A DNA stretch of 64,000 nt from Odontesthes bonariensis (GCF_027942865.1 NC_134516.1:17411822-17475821); one strand, 5' to 3'. Positions 46,701-59,569 are shown, numbered from the stretch's first letter. Numbers and translations are program-made. The notes: generated by a model from the letters alone, not told the origin.

Positions 46701-49700
46701 CATGGCATGGTCGATTAGCAGATTCTATTGAACTCAGAGCCGTCCATGCTGACTTCCTGCTGACTGGGGAGGGTAAAACAATAAGCAAAACATCTAACAA
46801 CCACTTCAGTTATCTGATGTGTGATCAGAGGTTTGAACAGACACTAACCACATGCCACATTGATATGAGGAGCTAATTAAAGGATCACTGAGGGTGGCCG
46901 AGCAAGTAATCCTAAAGCAGAACCTTTGTTTAAACTCACTAGTGGCTGGTCTCTTCACCAAGGAACAGGTGAAACAGATAGTGGAACATACCATTACAAC
47001 GGAGGACCTCTGTGGTCTGTCATTAGAGTCAATTTCAGTTTCTCAGATTCCTTCTTAATTTTCACTTAGCTGTGGCGGACCATCCCAAAGTTATGACAGC
47101 AGCCACGGCATCTCGTGAGGTCAACAAACTCCGTCTCCATGCCAAAAAAATGACACTTAAAACTATTGGCCGATTGATAGAAAATAAATTCAGGTAAAAA
47201 AATACAACTGGATCAGCAACTTAGAGGTAAGACATACAAAACAATATCTAATTCAGTATCTCAAAGTCCTTATTTAAACTTTTTATTCTATTATTATTAT
47301 TCTAGGGTATTTTAGAGAAAGTTATTCAGATATTAAGCCTTGGTAGAAGCAAACTCACCTTTGAGCACTTTATGTGGTAGTGCAGGTAGTCCCTGAAGGT
47401 GTGGATGAGGTTGATGGTGTTGTCTCTGGCATTGGCATTGGTGTGTCGAGGGAACAGGACTGAAAAATGTCAAACACAGAGCATATACATAAAATTGCTA
47501 AATAAGTTGTGTTATCATAAGCGGGTTGGGTCGGGGGGGGGGTGTATGCCAACTGCATTGCACTGACCGAAGGTGATGTATCCAATGTTGTCCCCAACAG
47601 CGGCGTCTGTGTCCTTCAGCTCCAGAGGAGGCTCCCTGTGGCTGAAGAGCACCTGGGGAGCTGTGTGGCTGGCCCTTCGACCCTCTTTGAACTCCTACAC
47701 GCAGAAAGAAGCTTGGATTAGTCAATAGCAAACTGTAATCATATAAATTATTATAGCAAATGATTAATTATAGCAGTAACTTACAGTACATAGTACTTTA
47801 CAAGCACCAATTCCTTACAAAAGCTAATAACAACCAAGGAAATATATCTAATGTACAATACATTCATTAATTAATCAATTTATTGATTTACAAAAAAAAA
47901 AAAAAAAAAGTGACTTTCCCCCATTACAATCATTAGCATAATAGCTACTTAGCTTACTTGTGTTAGCCACCTAGCTAACATGGATTACGGTAACTTGGCT
48001 AACTAACCAACGAACTACATTAAGCATGCATCTGAGTGCTCAGCAAGGTCTCAATCATCGGGATACCTGCATTCCTGGGCGTAACCTTGGGCATTCTTAC
48101 GGTATTCACAACCTAGTCACAGATTTAAACACTGCATCTTTTCAAAGATGCTCGGAGTGCTTCAAAGCAGCCTTGCCTCAATCCTGAATGATGACAGGGC
48201 TGCGAGCGCATTTGACCTCCCTCACCTGCATGAAGACTTTGCCGATGATGACGTCATCATCATCTTTGAACACTGTGCTGAACACCACGGTCACTCTGTC
48301 TTTCTTGGCCTCTACGTACCTGTTGTGGCAAAAAAATAAATAAATAACCCTTTTGAGTTTAACGCCTTCAAAGAAATGAGGATTACCAAATAGTGCTTAC
48401 AATGCAGTCAAAGTCCCTTGTAACTTCTTGAGAATCTCTAAAGGTTTCTTAGAATGCTATATCAGTATATTCATCAGTAAAATAAAAGGACCTTGACTAT
48501 TTGAAACCAATCTAACATCACGTGACTTCCTTTGACATTTGAAACTTAAAAGTTTGAAGCCTGACGCACATCGACTCATCGTCTCTGTAGTGGACAACAG
48601 CCCTCGACTCGCCCTCTTTGCCTTCCTCCTGGAACTTGAAGTACTTCTCAAACACCGAGGCGAAGCAGTTCCTCTTGAGCATCCCCGCCTGGTGGACAAT
48701 CTCGGCTTTATTGGCTGGTAGAGCGTCCAGGTCGTAGAGGAGGGACACGTTGTAGCCTAAAAGGAAACCGGTCAGAAACCAGCAACGTTTTTATTGAATG
48801 GTGGTCACAACTTTCAATTTCTTCACTCTGACTGATACATTCATTCATACCCGACATCAAAGATGACAATCTACATAAAAAGAATTTAAAAAAAGAAGCT
48901 ATTAGTCATTTCTAGAAGGAGATCGGTAACATTGTGAGAACTTACCGGACTCTGGTGAAACCAGGAAAATCCCATAGATCCTCTTGAGCAGCTGTAATTA
49001 AAAATAAGACCGTTAGATCACAGCTCTCTCAGTGTGGTTTCTAAAAGTAGCACGTCACAGAAAAGCCACAACACGCGGGCAATAGAAAAAAGAAACAAGA
49101 ATATGAGCTTAAAAGTCAAATCTTATTAGAGAAAACACCATCTAATTATTCTAGTTGAGGTTTTTCTGATCTCTTTGATTTTCACAATGCTCGACACTTG
49201 GCTGATTTCACAGCCGGTGTGAATTTGAAGCAAGAGACTTACAGAAATGTCAACAATTATAAGAGCTTTGGGGCAGGTTTACAAACTCGGAATTCTGTGG
49301 AGGTAATTGAAGGGGGGGGCTTCGTCTCTAATAGATACCTGTCAGTCTGGGGCGAGCCGAGGTGCACTGCTGCAATATGCAAATCGGACTCAGGTATGAA
49401 AATAATACACCGTGCTTTTTAAACTGGGCATTCTTTTAGGGGGGAAAATATGTGACCAAACCGTCAATTTGGCAAAACAACTCCCGAAAGACTTCCGAGG
49501 GGTAGAATAAGTGAATGTGCCACTGTTGAGCCATTCACTTATCCCTCTGCTCTTGAACTTAATGGAACGAGGAGGGAGGTGGTTGGATGGCAGCCAGTCC
49601 ATCAACACACAGTGTCTGCTGCTCGCAGTCAGCACTTCCGCGCCTGGGGTGAGTCACACAAACTCACTTCCTGTTTCTGCCAGAAGCCTCAGCAGCTGCT

Positions 49701-52622
49701 TTCTTCCTTAAATGGCCACAGAGCGCTTGCAGTGTAACGGTGTGTGTGCTGAGTGCAATGATGACCTTTTCCGTCTTAAATCATCCGGGATTGACGGCAA
49801 ACTGCAGTGTACATCAGTCACTACGGCATTTTTTCCTACTGACAATGTTTGCATAGTAGTAGCTGTGTAAGATTGCAGTTCCCAGGTGCAATGTAGGTGA
49901 ACTCGAAAGTACACAATGCACCAACCGTTTACCTCTGTGAGGTGCACGAGCGGTTTATTTTGACACAAAAGGAACAGCTTATCAGGCACCTTTAAGGCAT
50001 TTCAATTCGAGTTTAAAAACCAGAACCATTTTGGTCACTCGACACACTAAAACCATCACGTGAGACGCTTCTTGCTGGGCTTGGCGAGGCTTCTGTATTT
50101 TAAGAACTACAAATAAATCCACCACGAAAACACTTTCCATACCGACTGCGTCGCCTCCTCCTATGTTTTACCTCGTCAGCTCCATGCTCCTGCAGCTCCT
50201 TGTAGAACTTCAGGGAGATGCTAACCATCACTTTGGTCTTGTCCCCATTGGGGTTGGAGATGTGGTACAAGACGCCATCGAAATCTGCAGGAGTAAGGAA
50301 CAGTATTAGTGCCTGCCAGGTGACAAATAAAGCTCCTGAGCCTTTTTCACCTAGCATCTTGGCACACTGACACGTTACCGGCTACAGGTTGGCAGCGTAA
50401 CTGGAAAGTAATGACCAGATTTTGAGGCTTAAAACAATTAAAAACACACAGAAAGTGCGCTTTATCTAAATTTGGTTGTCCGTTGGAGGCCTTTAATCGA
50501 TCGATGCAAAGTTATACGTGCCAGATGATATTATGATGACGATATATATCTAAACTGCAGACAGGAACACCCTGATGATGTAGCTGCCCCGCTTCAGATG
50601 CTATCAGAATATTCAAAGTCTATCTAAACCTAGAGCTTAGCTAAGCTAAAATAAAATGAAAAAAAAACTATTTTTATTGATCCCTTAAAAGGAAATGATG
50701 AACTAAACTCTGAAACCGTGCAGTGCAGTCAGAACACAGAAGAGCTGCGAGACAGTTCTCACCTGCAAAGGTCACATCGACGGCCTCTGGTTTGGTTCTG
50801 TGGAGAGAAATCAAAATGAGGAAACGGACGTAATTTGCCATGGACCAACAATCGGCATGTGAGTGACGCAATACAGATAAGCCCCGCATTCATTGTGCTC
50901 TGTTGAACAAAAATCTGCTAAATTAATCGTTTCACTCTTAAGTAAAGAGGCAAAAGATTTCTAAATCAGGGATTTAAATGTAATGCTGACATGAGGGCTT
51001 AAATCAGACACGAAATGCTTGTCGATGATGTCATAAAAATACATGTCGTCGGTAATTTAATAGTATTCTTACAGTCAATTTCGGTCAGTCTTAGCCTAAG
51101 ATTAATACTATCAAAGGCATCATTGCGGCATTTTTTCCCCCGTCATATCTGGCCAAATTCTGATGCTTATACGGCTTAAAACTGAAACATGCCCGCAGTG
51201 TTGCTATTGCCATGACGATAACAAGAGAGGAAAGCTATATTAGATTTATATGATATCACTGAATATGGTAAGTGCCTCGTGATAAACGTTTGCTGCCACA
51301 GCAGAGGGAGGAGTATAAGGTGGAAAATTACTTGTAAAGCAGAGATGGAAATAGGACACTGCTATCAGTTTCGTTCGGCTGTTTTTATAAAGCTGGATGG
51401 AGAGGATTCCAAGGATGATGCTTAATCATCGTGGTCAGAAGAAATTATTAGGCTACAATCAGGGGATAAAGGAGTAAGTGTGACAGGACCAATAAAGATT
51501 CCTTTTATTTTGGAGGATTTGCCGCATATGTTTTCAAGCTTTTATCCACTAAAATGAATCTTTTTAGTCAAAGGCTTCAAATTCTATAGTGCTCAAAGAG
51601 GGCTTTTCTACTTTAGCCAAAGCGCCATATAAGGAATGTGCTGAAGTAAATGTGCACTTCTAAGGTGGATGCTGCAGCTACTTGTTCGAGCTGCATACTG
51701 TTTATGGCCAAAGCAGCAGCTGCTCCTGATGCAGACTTGACTCAGCTTGACTACAGGAATGCGGAAGCAAGAAAGAGCTATGGTTATTTGACATGTAGTC
51801 GCTAAATGGTTGCGTTGTACGGTGGGAAACCACATTTAAAAAAAAAAGACCTTTATAAAAGGTGAAAACGCCTGCTTTGTACGAAATTGTCAGAGTTAGT
51901 TGGTTCCCTGTAGTTTAGTGAGTAATGACGTGAGGAAGGAACATCAGACATGTTGACAAACTTGGTTCAAAATGTGTCACCGGCGGTGGACCGAGGCTTA
52001 ATTGCATTACTAGAGTAGGTGGAATTTCTTTAGTAGAGCCATTAGCGGATGTTTGTAATTCCATTTCCCAAAACCAGTGTGGTCTCTCTTAATTACACAC
52101 GAACGAAATAGCTGCCAACGCTGGCTGGATTGCGGTCGGCTAGCTATTTTACTGCCCAGACGATATATTTTTAGAAACTCTACTCTTAAGTTATATGGCC
52201 AGCTGTAGCAAATTTACCAAAACATTGAATTTTTTTTTAAACTTGCACGTAACGCAGGAGAAGCACCAGAGGGGTACGTTTCAATGAGATTACAATATCT
52301 GACATGGCACGGCCAGAGCAGACACACCCCAGCTTGAGGCAAAGCAGCCACAAAGGACCAAGCAGCCAATTCAACGTGAAAACTGAAACGTATTTATATC
52401 CATTAGGAGTATAAAGCGGCAAAGTCCCGTGCTTTGAGCGTTTATCAGCCGCAATTTTGAACCCGGCAGTCCTCTCCAGTAAATGCTAAAGGGGAAGCTA
52501 GCTGGCTGACGTTAGCAGTGCTAGCCAGGTGTAACAATGATCTCTCACCCGTTGGACGCGCCGTCGAACTTGAGCGTCAGCGTCTCTTCTATGATGCGGT
52601 TATTGATTTCTAACAGGATCAT
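43713..52622 (-). CDS. arpc2: Actin-related protein 2/3 complex subunit 2 (ARPC2, p34), 10 coding exons
   Basis: Core subunit of the Arp2/3 complex, which nucleates branched actin. ARPC2 forms the central scaffold with ARPC4. Coding exons, 5' to 3' on the minus strand: 52622-52549, 50797-50763, 50284-50172, 48991-48946, 48756-48570, 48319-48226, 47694-47568, 47459-47359, 46690-46590, 43734-43713. The sum is 900 nt, 299 aa (human 300 aa). All introns are GT-AG and in phase. Recognisable stretches are [106 protein letters not shown] and [31 protein letters not shown]. The last coding exon has only 22 nt (SGKTFSR and stop) and lies 2.86 kb from the previous one. Intron 8 holds a repeat and intron 9 a Harbinger relic. 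Confidence 0.95.
44234..45779. mobile_element. PIF/Harbinger relic in the last arpc2 intron
   Basis: The inverted ends are ATGGGCCTCATGCAACAA (left) and ATGGGCCTCATGCAAAAA (right, reverse strand). The GGGCCTCATGCA end is of the kind seen in fish Harbinger elements. Remains of a Harbinger transposase lie inside. No clear 3-bp target duplication remains. Confidence 0.8.
44686..45187 (+). pseudogene. Harbinger transposase remnant, frameshifted and internally deleted
   Basis: Three frames carry consecutive pieces: [18 protein letters not shown] (from 44686), [22 protein letters not shown] (from 44843) and [17 protein letters not shown], then NEGLHLNQP (from 45097). The central catalytic part between GARDTYTH and [11 protein letters not shown] is missing, roughly 100 residues in intact relatives. 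It cannot be active. Confidence 0.8.
46717..47187 (+). repeat. Unclassified interspersed repeat, copy 2, in arpc2 intron 8
   Basis: Closely matches 40661-41116, with about seven substitutions and one A-run change over 455 bp, and lacks the 167-bp segment present in copy 1. It begins 27 bp upstream of arpc2 exon 9 in plus coordinates. Confidence 0.85.
47889..47909. repeat. A-homopolymer in arpc2 intron 6
   Basis: A simple A run of about 19. It has no other visible function. Confidence 0.8.
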
Positions 52623-54019
52623 CGCAGCGGACGCCGGTGTCGAGGAAGAGGGGGAAAGAGTGGTGCTATTTGGTGGGATTAACCTCTTTGTGTCAAATAC
52701 TGCAAAAAAAAAATTCCTCCTTTGACAGACCAAACCGCTTCCGTCGAAGCTTCTTCCGCCCGCAGCTTCCGCGTACTCTCCAATCAGGACCCTATTTTTT
52801 TTTTTTGGGTGGCTGAAATGTTGCCTGTAAAAGGTTCATAACGACAATATTTTTGATGAGAGCAGATAGAACAGAAAGAAACTGGCATTTCATTGACTTA
52901 ATTACGGTTATCTTTTTGGACATTCATCAAAGCAGAACTTTAGTTTTGTAATATCCATACGTACAGCTTATGTAAAGCTGAGAAAATAAGACAAAAAAAG
53001 ATGAGGTTATTTCATACCTGGTCCCAAGCAGTTCCATCCATTATCACCCCTATATTGATATATTGCATCTTTACACTCTGTATTATTTCCCCGAAATATT
53101 ATTGTACTGTATTACTGTATTATTTTTTTGTCTGAAATTGTGTAGTGAAATCCCTACAACCGATGACGAACAGGAAACAACACACTTTTCAAACGTTTTT
53201 TTAGCACTTGACTTTATTATGTAAAAAAACTAATTGTAAATTTCTTCCCGTACACAATAAATTTATCAAGCTCTTAAGTCTCTGATGTATCCAGCAAAAC
53301 GTCACATGTGGAAGTATACCAAAGCAAAAAATTATAAATCAAACTACGTCTGAATTTCCTGGAACCATCTCAACAGTCTACATGTTTTCTTTTTTGTTTC
53401 CTTCTTCTTCATCTTTTAAAATTGTTATCACGTGTTTCGGGATTTTGATGATTCCCTTTCTGTCACACTGCTGGTGCTCTGGCCCTCTTCTGCCACTCGA
53501 CTGTTTTCTCAAGCAAACAAAGATTCATTGTGATGTCTTAAGTTTAAGGCAACAAATATAATACAAATAAATATCGAGGAATTTACAGCCTACATCACCA
53601 GTATTTGCTTGTCAAGCCTATTTGGTAACCTTTGGTTTCTTCTTTCTTGTGGGTTTGTCTGTTTTTTAAATTTTATTTCTCTATTAACTTGTGTTTAATT
53701 TTTTTTTTTAACCTGCTTGCTTTGTGAAAACTTTTTATTCATTAATCTGGATTTTGTCTTCCAATGTCGAACTTTCTTTTGGTCTAAGTAAAGTTATTAA
53801 ATTTTGTAGACCTCAGTCAGTTTAATGAAAATTAATTGAGGGCTTATGTCTATAAATCGTAGGATCATGCTTGTAAATTAAAACGGCCTGACCATGTCTC
53901 TGTGTATGTTGTTATTGATAAAGCTAACTTATTAATACATGTATTATATAAATATATGTTCTTTTTTTGTTTTGTTTTGGCACTCTGGTGATTCTCAAGT
54001 AGCAAAGTGAATAGATTTC
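52623..54019. other. arpc2 upstream region, no gene
   Basis: The first 150 bp or so are CpG- and CTTCCG-containing (CTTCCGTCGAAG, CTTCTTCCGCCCGC), which is in keeping with an ETS-driven TATA-less promoter for arpc2. The rest is AT-rich and empty as far as I can see. Confidence 0.45.
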
Positions 54020-54548
54020 TTAAAGGGACATTATGTAATTTCTTCACCCATCTAGTGGTGCAATTTTATTTTGCAAAGTCGAATGAATTTGCTCTCTAGC
54101 GCCTCACGTTTTCAAATGTGCGTTGCAACTTCTTGAACTACGGCAAGCGGAATGTGTCAAGATTCAAGAAGCTATAGCTTCAGACTCAAGGTCCATACAA
54201 ACAAAAAGACATCAAGACGCACAGTACAAAGGATTACATAACACACATACAACAACACTATAAATACAGATGACAGATAACATGTCAGATAACATAAGTT
54301 GACATTGCCTTTGGTGTGAAAACAATGTTCCGGGAGTTACCGGAAGTGACGTCGACGCAGCGTTAGCATTAGCAGCGGTAAATAAACTCCCGGTAAACTT
54401 ACAAACTTTCTAATGCCTCGTTTTGTGAGTTAAGAGCCTATGTGTACTACGGCAGAAGTTTGGAAACAATCAATGCATTATTAGTGGGATCATTTACGAG
54501 ATAAAATCTATTTAGCATTAGCGGCTGTAATAAGCCATTTGACGGAAA

Positions 54549-54760
54549 TGACGTCACAATGACTTCATTTCCGCTTGCAGGCCTGGCGGTGAAATCGCGA
54601 TTCGAAGTGCTTTATGTCCCTCTCGGCACTTCGTCGTTTTTCATAGACCGGAAGAACATGGCAGCCTCCATAGAGCTTACCCGCTCTATGTAGATACAGA
54701 CAAGTAAAGGCTCTAGCATGGTTGCTGCGTCCGCTCGCGCGAGCGGTGTTGATGACGTCA
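54549..54760. promoter_or_regulatory. CRE palindromes TGACGTCA within the transposon
   Basis: Perfect 8-bp CREB/ATF sites lie at 54549-54556 and 54753-54760, with a third at 55333-55340. A one-mismatch form (TGACGTCG) is at 54347-54354. They are seen directly in the sequence. Use as enhancers is not shown. Confidence 0.6.
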
Positions 54761-54979
54761 CGAATTCGTGCCCGCCATAGGACCCTATATAGTGGCGCAA
54801 GTCGTTGCGCGCCAGTAGTTGCAATTTTCTCCGTCACAGAGGTGGCGCTGCTACGTGAAGGTTACCTCTACTCTACAACCACGAAAGTGGAGAAGAAAAC
54901 AATGCCGCTGTCAAGAGCAGGAATACTGTAATTAATGATACTGCTGCAGTTTTCGGATCATTTTAATTTTTTAATTCAG

Positions 54980-55228
54980 TTAAAAGAGGTGAAGGTTTGA
55001 AGCCCCCGGCATCAACAGAGTCTCTGCCCTCTTCTTTGCCTTCACGTATCTGTCCCGTAGCTTCTTCCACACATTCTTACAGAACTCTCCCTCTTTCCCC
55101 AAAGTTCTGCCCATCTCTGTGCAGCAGTTTTGGGAGTTTACGTGCTCCCTGTGCTGTTTCACTGCAGTTTCGTACAGTTGCCTGTACAAACGCACCTCCT
55201 CACTGAGCCTGGTCTCACATCGGTCCAT
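54980..55228 (-). CDS. MADF (Myb/SANT-like) domain protein of the transposon
   Basis: From the first ATG (55228), about 82 residues. The MADF pattern is visible: RLYRQLYE...CCTEMGRTLGKEGEFCKNVWKKLRDRYVKAKKR, with the typical W-K-x-L-R-D-R-Y core. MADF proteins of this kind accompany transposases in several DNA transposon groups and bind DNA. The frame is also open upstream to 55255 without another ATG. It may be the 5' part of a longer ORF lost by deletion. Confidence 0.6.
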   Translation of the reverse strand: MDRCETRLSEEVRLYRQLYETAVKQHREHVNSQNCCTEMGRTLGKEGEFCKNVWKKLRDRYVKAKKRAETLLMPGASNLHLF

Positions 55229-55516
55229 CCGGTTCGTTGTGCTCGGCGCCGCCAAGTAACAAAAATCGACTGGTGCACGACAACGCGCTGCGCCGTCTTT
55301 TCAAGGGAAGCGCCATGCCTGAAACGTCATTTTGACGTCACGGTGCGACACCGCCGTGACAGACGCGGCAACCATGCTACCGCCTTTATTCTTCACTCAG
55401 GAGGATAAGTGAGATTTTTGACAGAGATCATTTTACACCATTGAGGACTAACTTATGAATGAATATGTTGATTTGAGCTAATAAATGACTTAATTTATTA
55501 CATAGTGTCCCTTTAA

Positions 55517-58500
55517 GAAGAATCTGCCTGTGATTTCCAGGGAATAAATTGCAGACATTCTTTTCTCTTGTCACGATAACACCAAAAATGTCTTTGGAAA
55601 AAAGCTGATCTTGACATCAGTATTTTCAGCATTCCTCTGTTCGTGTCTGTTTGCTTCTTCTCTCTTTGCCTTGGACCGCAAGCACAGAGCATCTCAGATC
55701 AAACGTTTTCCTCGTTAGGGAACAATCGCTAAGCAACAATCCAAAGCACGACTGGGCAGTTATTAGAACTGGTGCATCTGGATCTAATTGCTGCTTGTTG
55801 AAACGATTGCTTAAAAGGAAATGGCACAAATCAACTGTACAAAAAAACAAAGTTGTGTAACAGCTGAGGGGACTAGATGCTGATCTTGATCGTAAGAGTA
55901 CACTCGCAGTGTGACAGAAATGAGTGGAATTTTATCTGTTTGTGTTCGAAACATTTATCACTGGAGCCACTTTAGTTTAAGAAAAGTTTAAAAAAAAAAA
56001 AAAAAAATGTTACTGTTTGCTTCCGCCAGATCCCCACACACTTACTGAGATTTTCCTTTTTTGAGGCACACACACAGTGTCAACCAGTGTGTTGGACGAT
56101 GGCATTCAACTTTTTCTTTTTGCATGATTTTATCTTTTGTTGTAAATGGCTGCCATGTGTACATTAGATTAGAGGACATGTCACTCAGTTCCTGCTTAGC
56201 TTGTAAAAAAGCTTTTAGTGCCACAAACAAAATTCCAGCCTGAAATTAAAGCGTCCTCACGGTATCTGTAGGTGCACCAACCGAAATACAGACCTTTTAT
56301 ACATCTTTTCCAAATGACTCACTCAACAGAAACTATTTGATCATTGCAGTGCACAAAGTGCCTCTTTTCTTTTGCGAATTCAGGTGTAGTTGTTATTTGA
56401 ATATATATATAACCACTAACTATAACCACTAACTGGACCAGTTGGCAGGACCAAGGGCAGGAGTTGTGATTGGGCTTTATTTCAACAAGGTCACATGTCT
56501 GTCAGCTCAATATTTTTAATCAAAATAGTGTGATTAGTGTTTTTTGGGCACAGAATTATACATTGCTTTCATTCATGTTTGATTAGTCAAATGTAATGAG
56601 GATCAAATCGCAGTCTTCTTCTGCAAAAGCGAAATATTTTCATTTTGATGCCATTAATCTTGTTTTCTTCATGTGTTTTTTTTTCTTCTAAAAAACAATG
56701 TGAAATCATTCATTTCACTGATTTAAAAAAAAGTCGACAAAACAATGCATGGCTTGAGCTCAGCTGGCGGTGGATTTTGTGAATCAGACTCGAATGAATT
56801 AAGAAGTGCCAGCTTTCCAAAATCTGACCTTGTTGACTTGAGAAAAAAAATGTACATGAAGTTTACATAAAAGTTGTGTTTGTGTCAAGTGAATGTAGAA
56901 ATATGAAAATGTTATAAAAAAACCTTTTTATAACGTAAGATTCATTGTGATGTTCACTGTTTTATATATAAGAGGAATGTACCTTTGCAGGTCACATACA
57001 TTCGAACTTATCCATGAAATCCTTTCAGAGTATGAAATATAAGAAAAATACTTTTCCTGAATGTTTGTGAGAAACATTGCGAGTACGCTTCTTCAACAGT
57101 GAAACTCATCAAAAGTGCAATAAATAAAACAGTCTGGATGCTGATATGCTGCAAGTATGAAGAAAATTTAGAGTAAAACAACAATAACAAAGTAAGAAAT
57201 ATGAGATTATGTGCACAGTGCAACAACATCATCAAGGAATGAAGATAAGGATCTGCCAGTTCCATGGCAAATGTTTTCTCTGGAATTGCATGAGAAGGAA
57301 TCCAGACATCAATCAAGCTTTTCCAAAGAAGGAGAGTGTGTCTGCGGCGATGTGTGTGTCAGATTACCTACTGTTGTTTGCATGTTTTGTAAAATAAAAA
57401 ATGAATATATATATAGATGAATACAGCTTTGGAAATAATATTTACTCTATTCCCCTATTTCAGACTCTATTTTCTGATGTTTTCATAGACCCGTTTGGGA
57501 GTTAAATGTGTTTGCAAAGGAGAAATATACAGCTTTCTTTCCTTGAATAATCCTGCAGGAACATGTTCGTAAAAAATGACAAAATTCAAGAAAGCAAAGC
57601 AAATATGTTCGCGTTTCATTCTTCATTTCTAGCGATCTATGAAGGTTTTAACCCTTTTGCACACAGACACACACTGTTGAGCCAAGCAGGGTTTGCCAAC
57701 TTAACCAGAAACTACAAACTGGCCATTCTTGTTGGGGGACTGTCCTCCTTCGTGTTGCTCATGGCAACGTGAGCATTAAATTACAGGTACAGGTAAAGAA
57801 GGACGGCACCGTGAGTTGATTATGATTATTATGGTGCATGTTACCTCTCAAAACCGGCCTGATGTACAGAAAGATAAGTTGTAAGAAGATGCTTTCGTGT
57901 CTGACGATACATTTGCTTAAAGCGCAAGACAATGAGGAGGAGGAGAAGCTCTGTCAGGGAGGCAGCCTGTCCCCTTTCATTACAGACATGTAGTTTACAT
58001 TTTTCCCTTCATGCTCACTGATGTTTGTCTCGACATGTGACGCGCCCCCTGCCAAGGAATTCTCATAACAGAAATAACAGAAATACTGCAACTTTGAACT
58101 CTCGTTGTACATACTGTACACGCGGGTTGGTTTTTGATTCTGTGTGAGGAAAAAAACAAACAAAAAAACAGCAGAATAAAACAAGATTTTTGCAACCTTA
58201 ATGCGAAAGAACATTTCAGCATTTCCCTTCCAGAAAATGTCCCAGTTGACATCATAACTGGTGGATTTATGAAACAACTTACGGGCACACGGCTGATTGC
58301 CCAAAGAGCTCCTGCAACAGAGCCACTTTGTAAAGACAGTCAGAGATGAACGAATGACTGAAATTCAAATCAGTAGTTTTGAACAAAGCGATGACGGTGA
58401 ATTGCTTTTTTCCTTTGTCCTGGATGAATTCATTTCAATGCAGATGTGATATGTTAGTCTCAAATTCTCTTAGACTAACTTGCTCAATGACCAAAGAAAA

Positions 58501-59569
58501 ATGTCCTCCGCCTTTGCATATCTGAGGGCCAAACAAAATCAACTGGATTTGTTTGACATTTTTTAGGAGACAGTTCTAACCAAACTGTCGCTCATAGGAT
58601 TTGGCTTGTCTGTATTTAGCAACCGACAATCATTCATTTCATTGTCAACTGTGTTTTGCAAAATGTTTTTCATTATTTTGAGAGGAAAGACATGATGTGC
58701 AGTGACGTACTGTAGCCTACAGTACAGGGGAAGGAAGCGGGTCATTGGGTCATCTGTGTGAGAAAAAAAAAAAAACCCATGCTGTATCATCTTTAAAGAC
58801 GTTCTCCTTTGGCATTGGCTCATTTGGGTGCCTGTTGTCTCTGAAGGTTTCGGTCAAGCCACTGCAGCAGGTGAGTGTTTGTAGCTGTTTATCCTTTTCA
58901 GGGTGGAAAATTACAGTCAATGATAGCTTGAACAAAACGGACAAAAATGGTGTGATTTAATTGAAAATCAAAGGCGAGAAATGACTCTTTACTTAAATAA
59001 AAGCAATCCACTTTGCTGTAACTGTGATGTAGTTCAGTGGGTCATGATGGCTAATGCTGACTGATGTTATTTAAGCAGATGTTTCCGGTTGTTATAGTTG
59101 TAGATTAAAAGGTTCTATTTTTTATTTTAGTTCGTGGAACTACTAGAATGGATTTAACTGAACTTTTTTTTTCTCTTTCTTTAAATTGCTGTCGCACCTC
59201 TCTGACTTAAATGCTCCGTTTAAACTAGTGTCTTTAAGACCTCCTTTACTGAAAGACAAAGCCCAGTCTGCTGTGATTGGCCATCTGTTTGGTTCATCGA
59301 GCTAGATGAGTTAGTTACAATATGATGTCATAAAGAAAGCCGGAGAATAGCCACTGGGTACAACACATAGCAGAAGAATTCAAAAAGCATAATGTTGCCC
59401 CTTTAAAACTGCACAAAGTACATGAAATGATAAGAAAAAAGCTATCTTTTTTTTCATGAGCACTTTCTGTTGTTCTTTCTTCTTTTAACAGTCATTTGGC
59501 CCAAGTTGTGCGGCCTTTTTCATTGCGGTGATGTTGCAATAAGTCTCGGTCTGTTTTCCATCCACAGCC
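55517..59569. other. Intergenic stretch before the CXC receptor
   Basis: No recognisable exon. Homopolymers occur near 55989-56007 and 58769-58781. CATAATGTTGCCCCTTTAAA at 59389-59408 resembles one end of a TTAA element, but no partner was found. A 5' UTR exon of the receptor probably lies here. Confidence 0.45.

Larger units (their letters stand above)
54020..55516. mobile_element. 1.5-kb TTAA-flanked DNA transposon with a MADF ORF
   Basis: The left end TTAAAGGGACATTATGTAAT and the right end (reverse strand TTAAAGGGACACTATGTAAT) form clear inverted repeats with TTAA at both edges. The matching sequence extends a few bases outward (TTC before TTAA), so the exact border is ambiguous. The inside is CpG-rich compared with its flanks and holds three TGACGTCA palindromes. 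No transposase was seen, so the superfamily (piggyBac, Kolobok or Harbinger-related) is open. Confidence 0.8.

Noticed and set aside
40734-46994. Matching 62-codon minus-strand frames in both copies of the unclassified repeat
   Set aside because: Conservation is explained by the copies being nearly identical DNA. The frame has no recognisable domain.
54565-54837. Minus-strand open frames of 70-90 codons within the TTAA element
   Set aside because: They overlap in different frames over CpG-rich palindromic sequence and show no family resemblance, unlike the MADF frame.
57954-58304. 116-codon minus-strand frame
   Set aside because: Overlapped by another frame, low-complexity hydrophobic stretch, no splice or start context.
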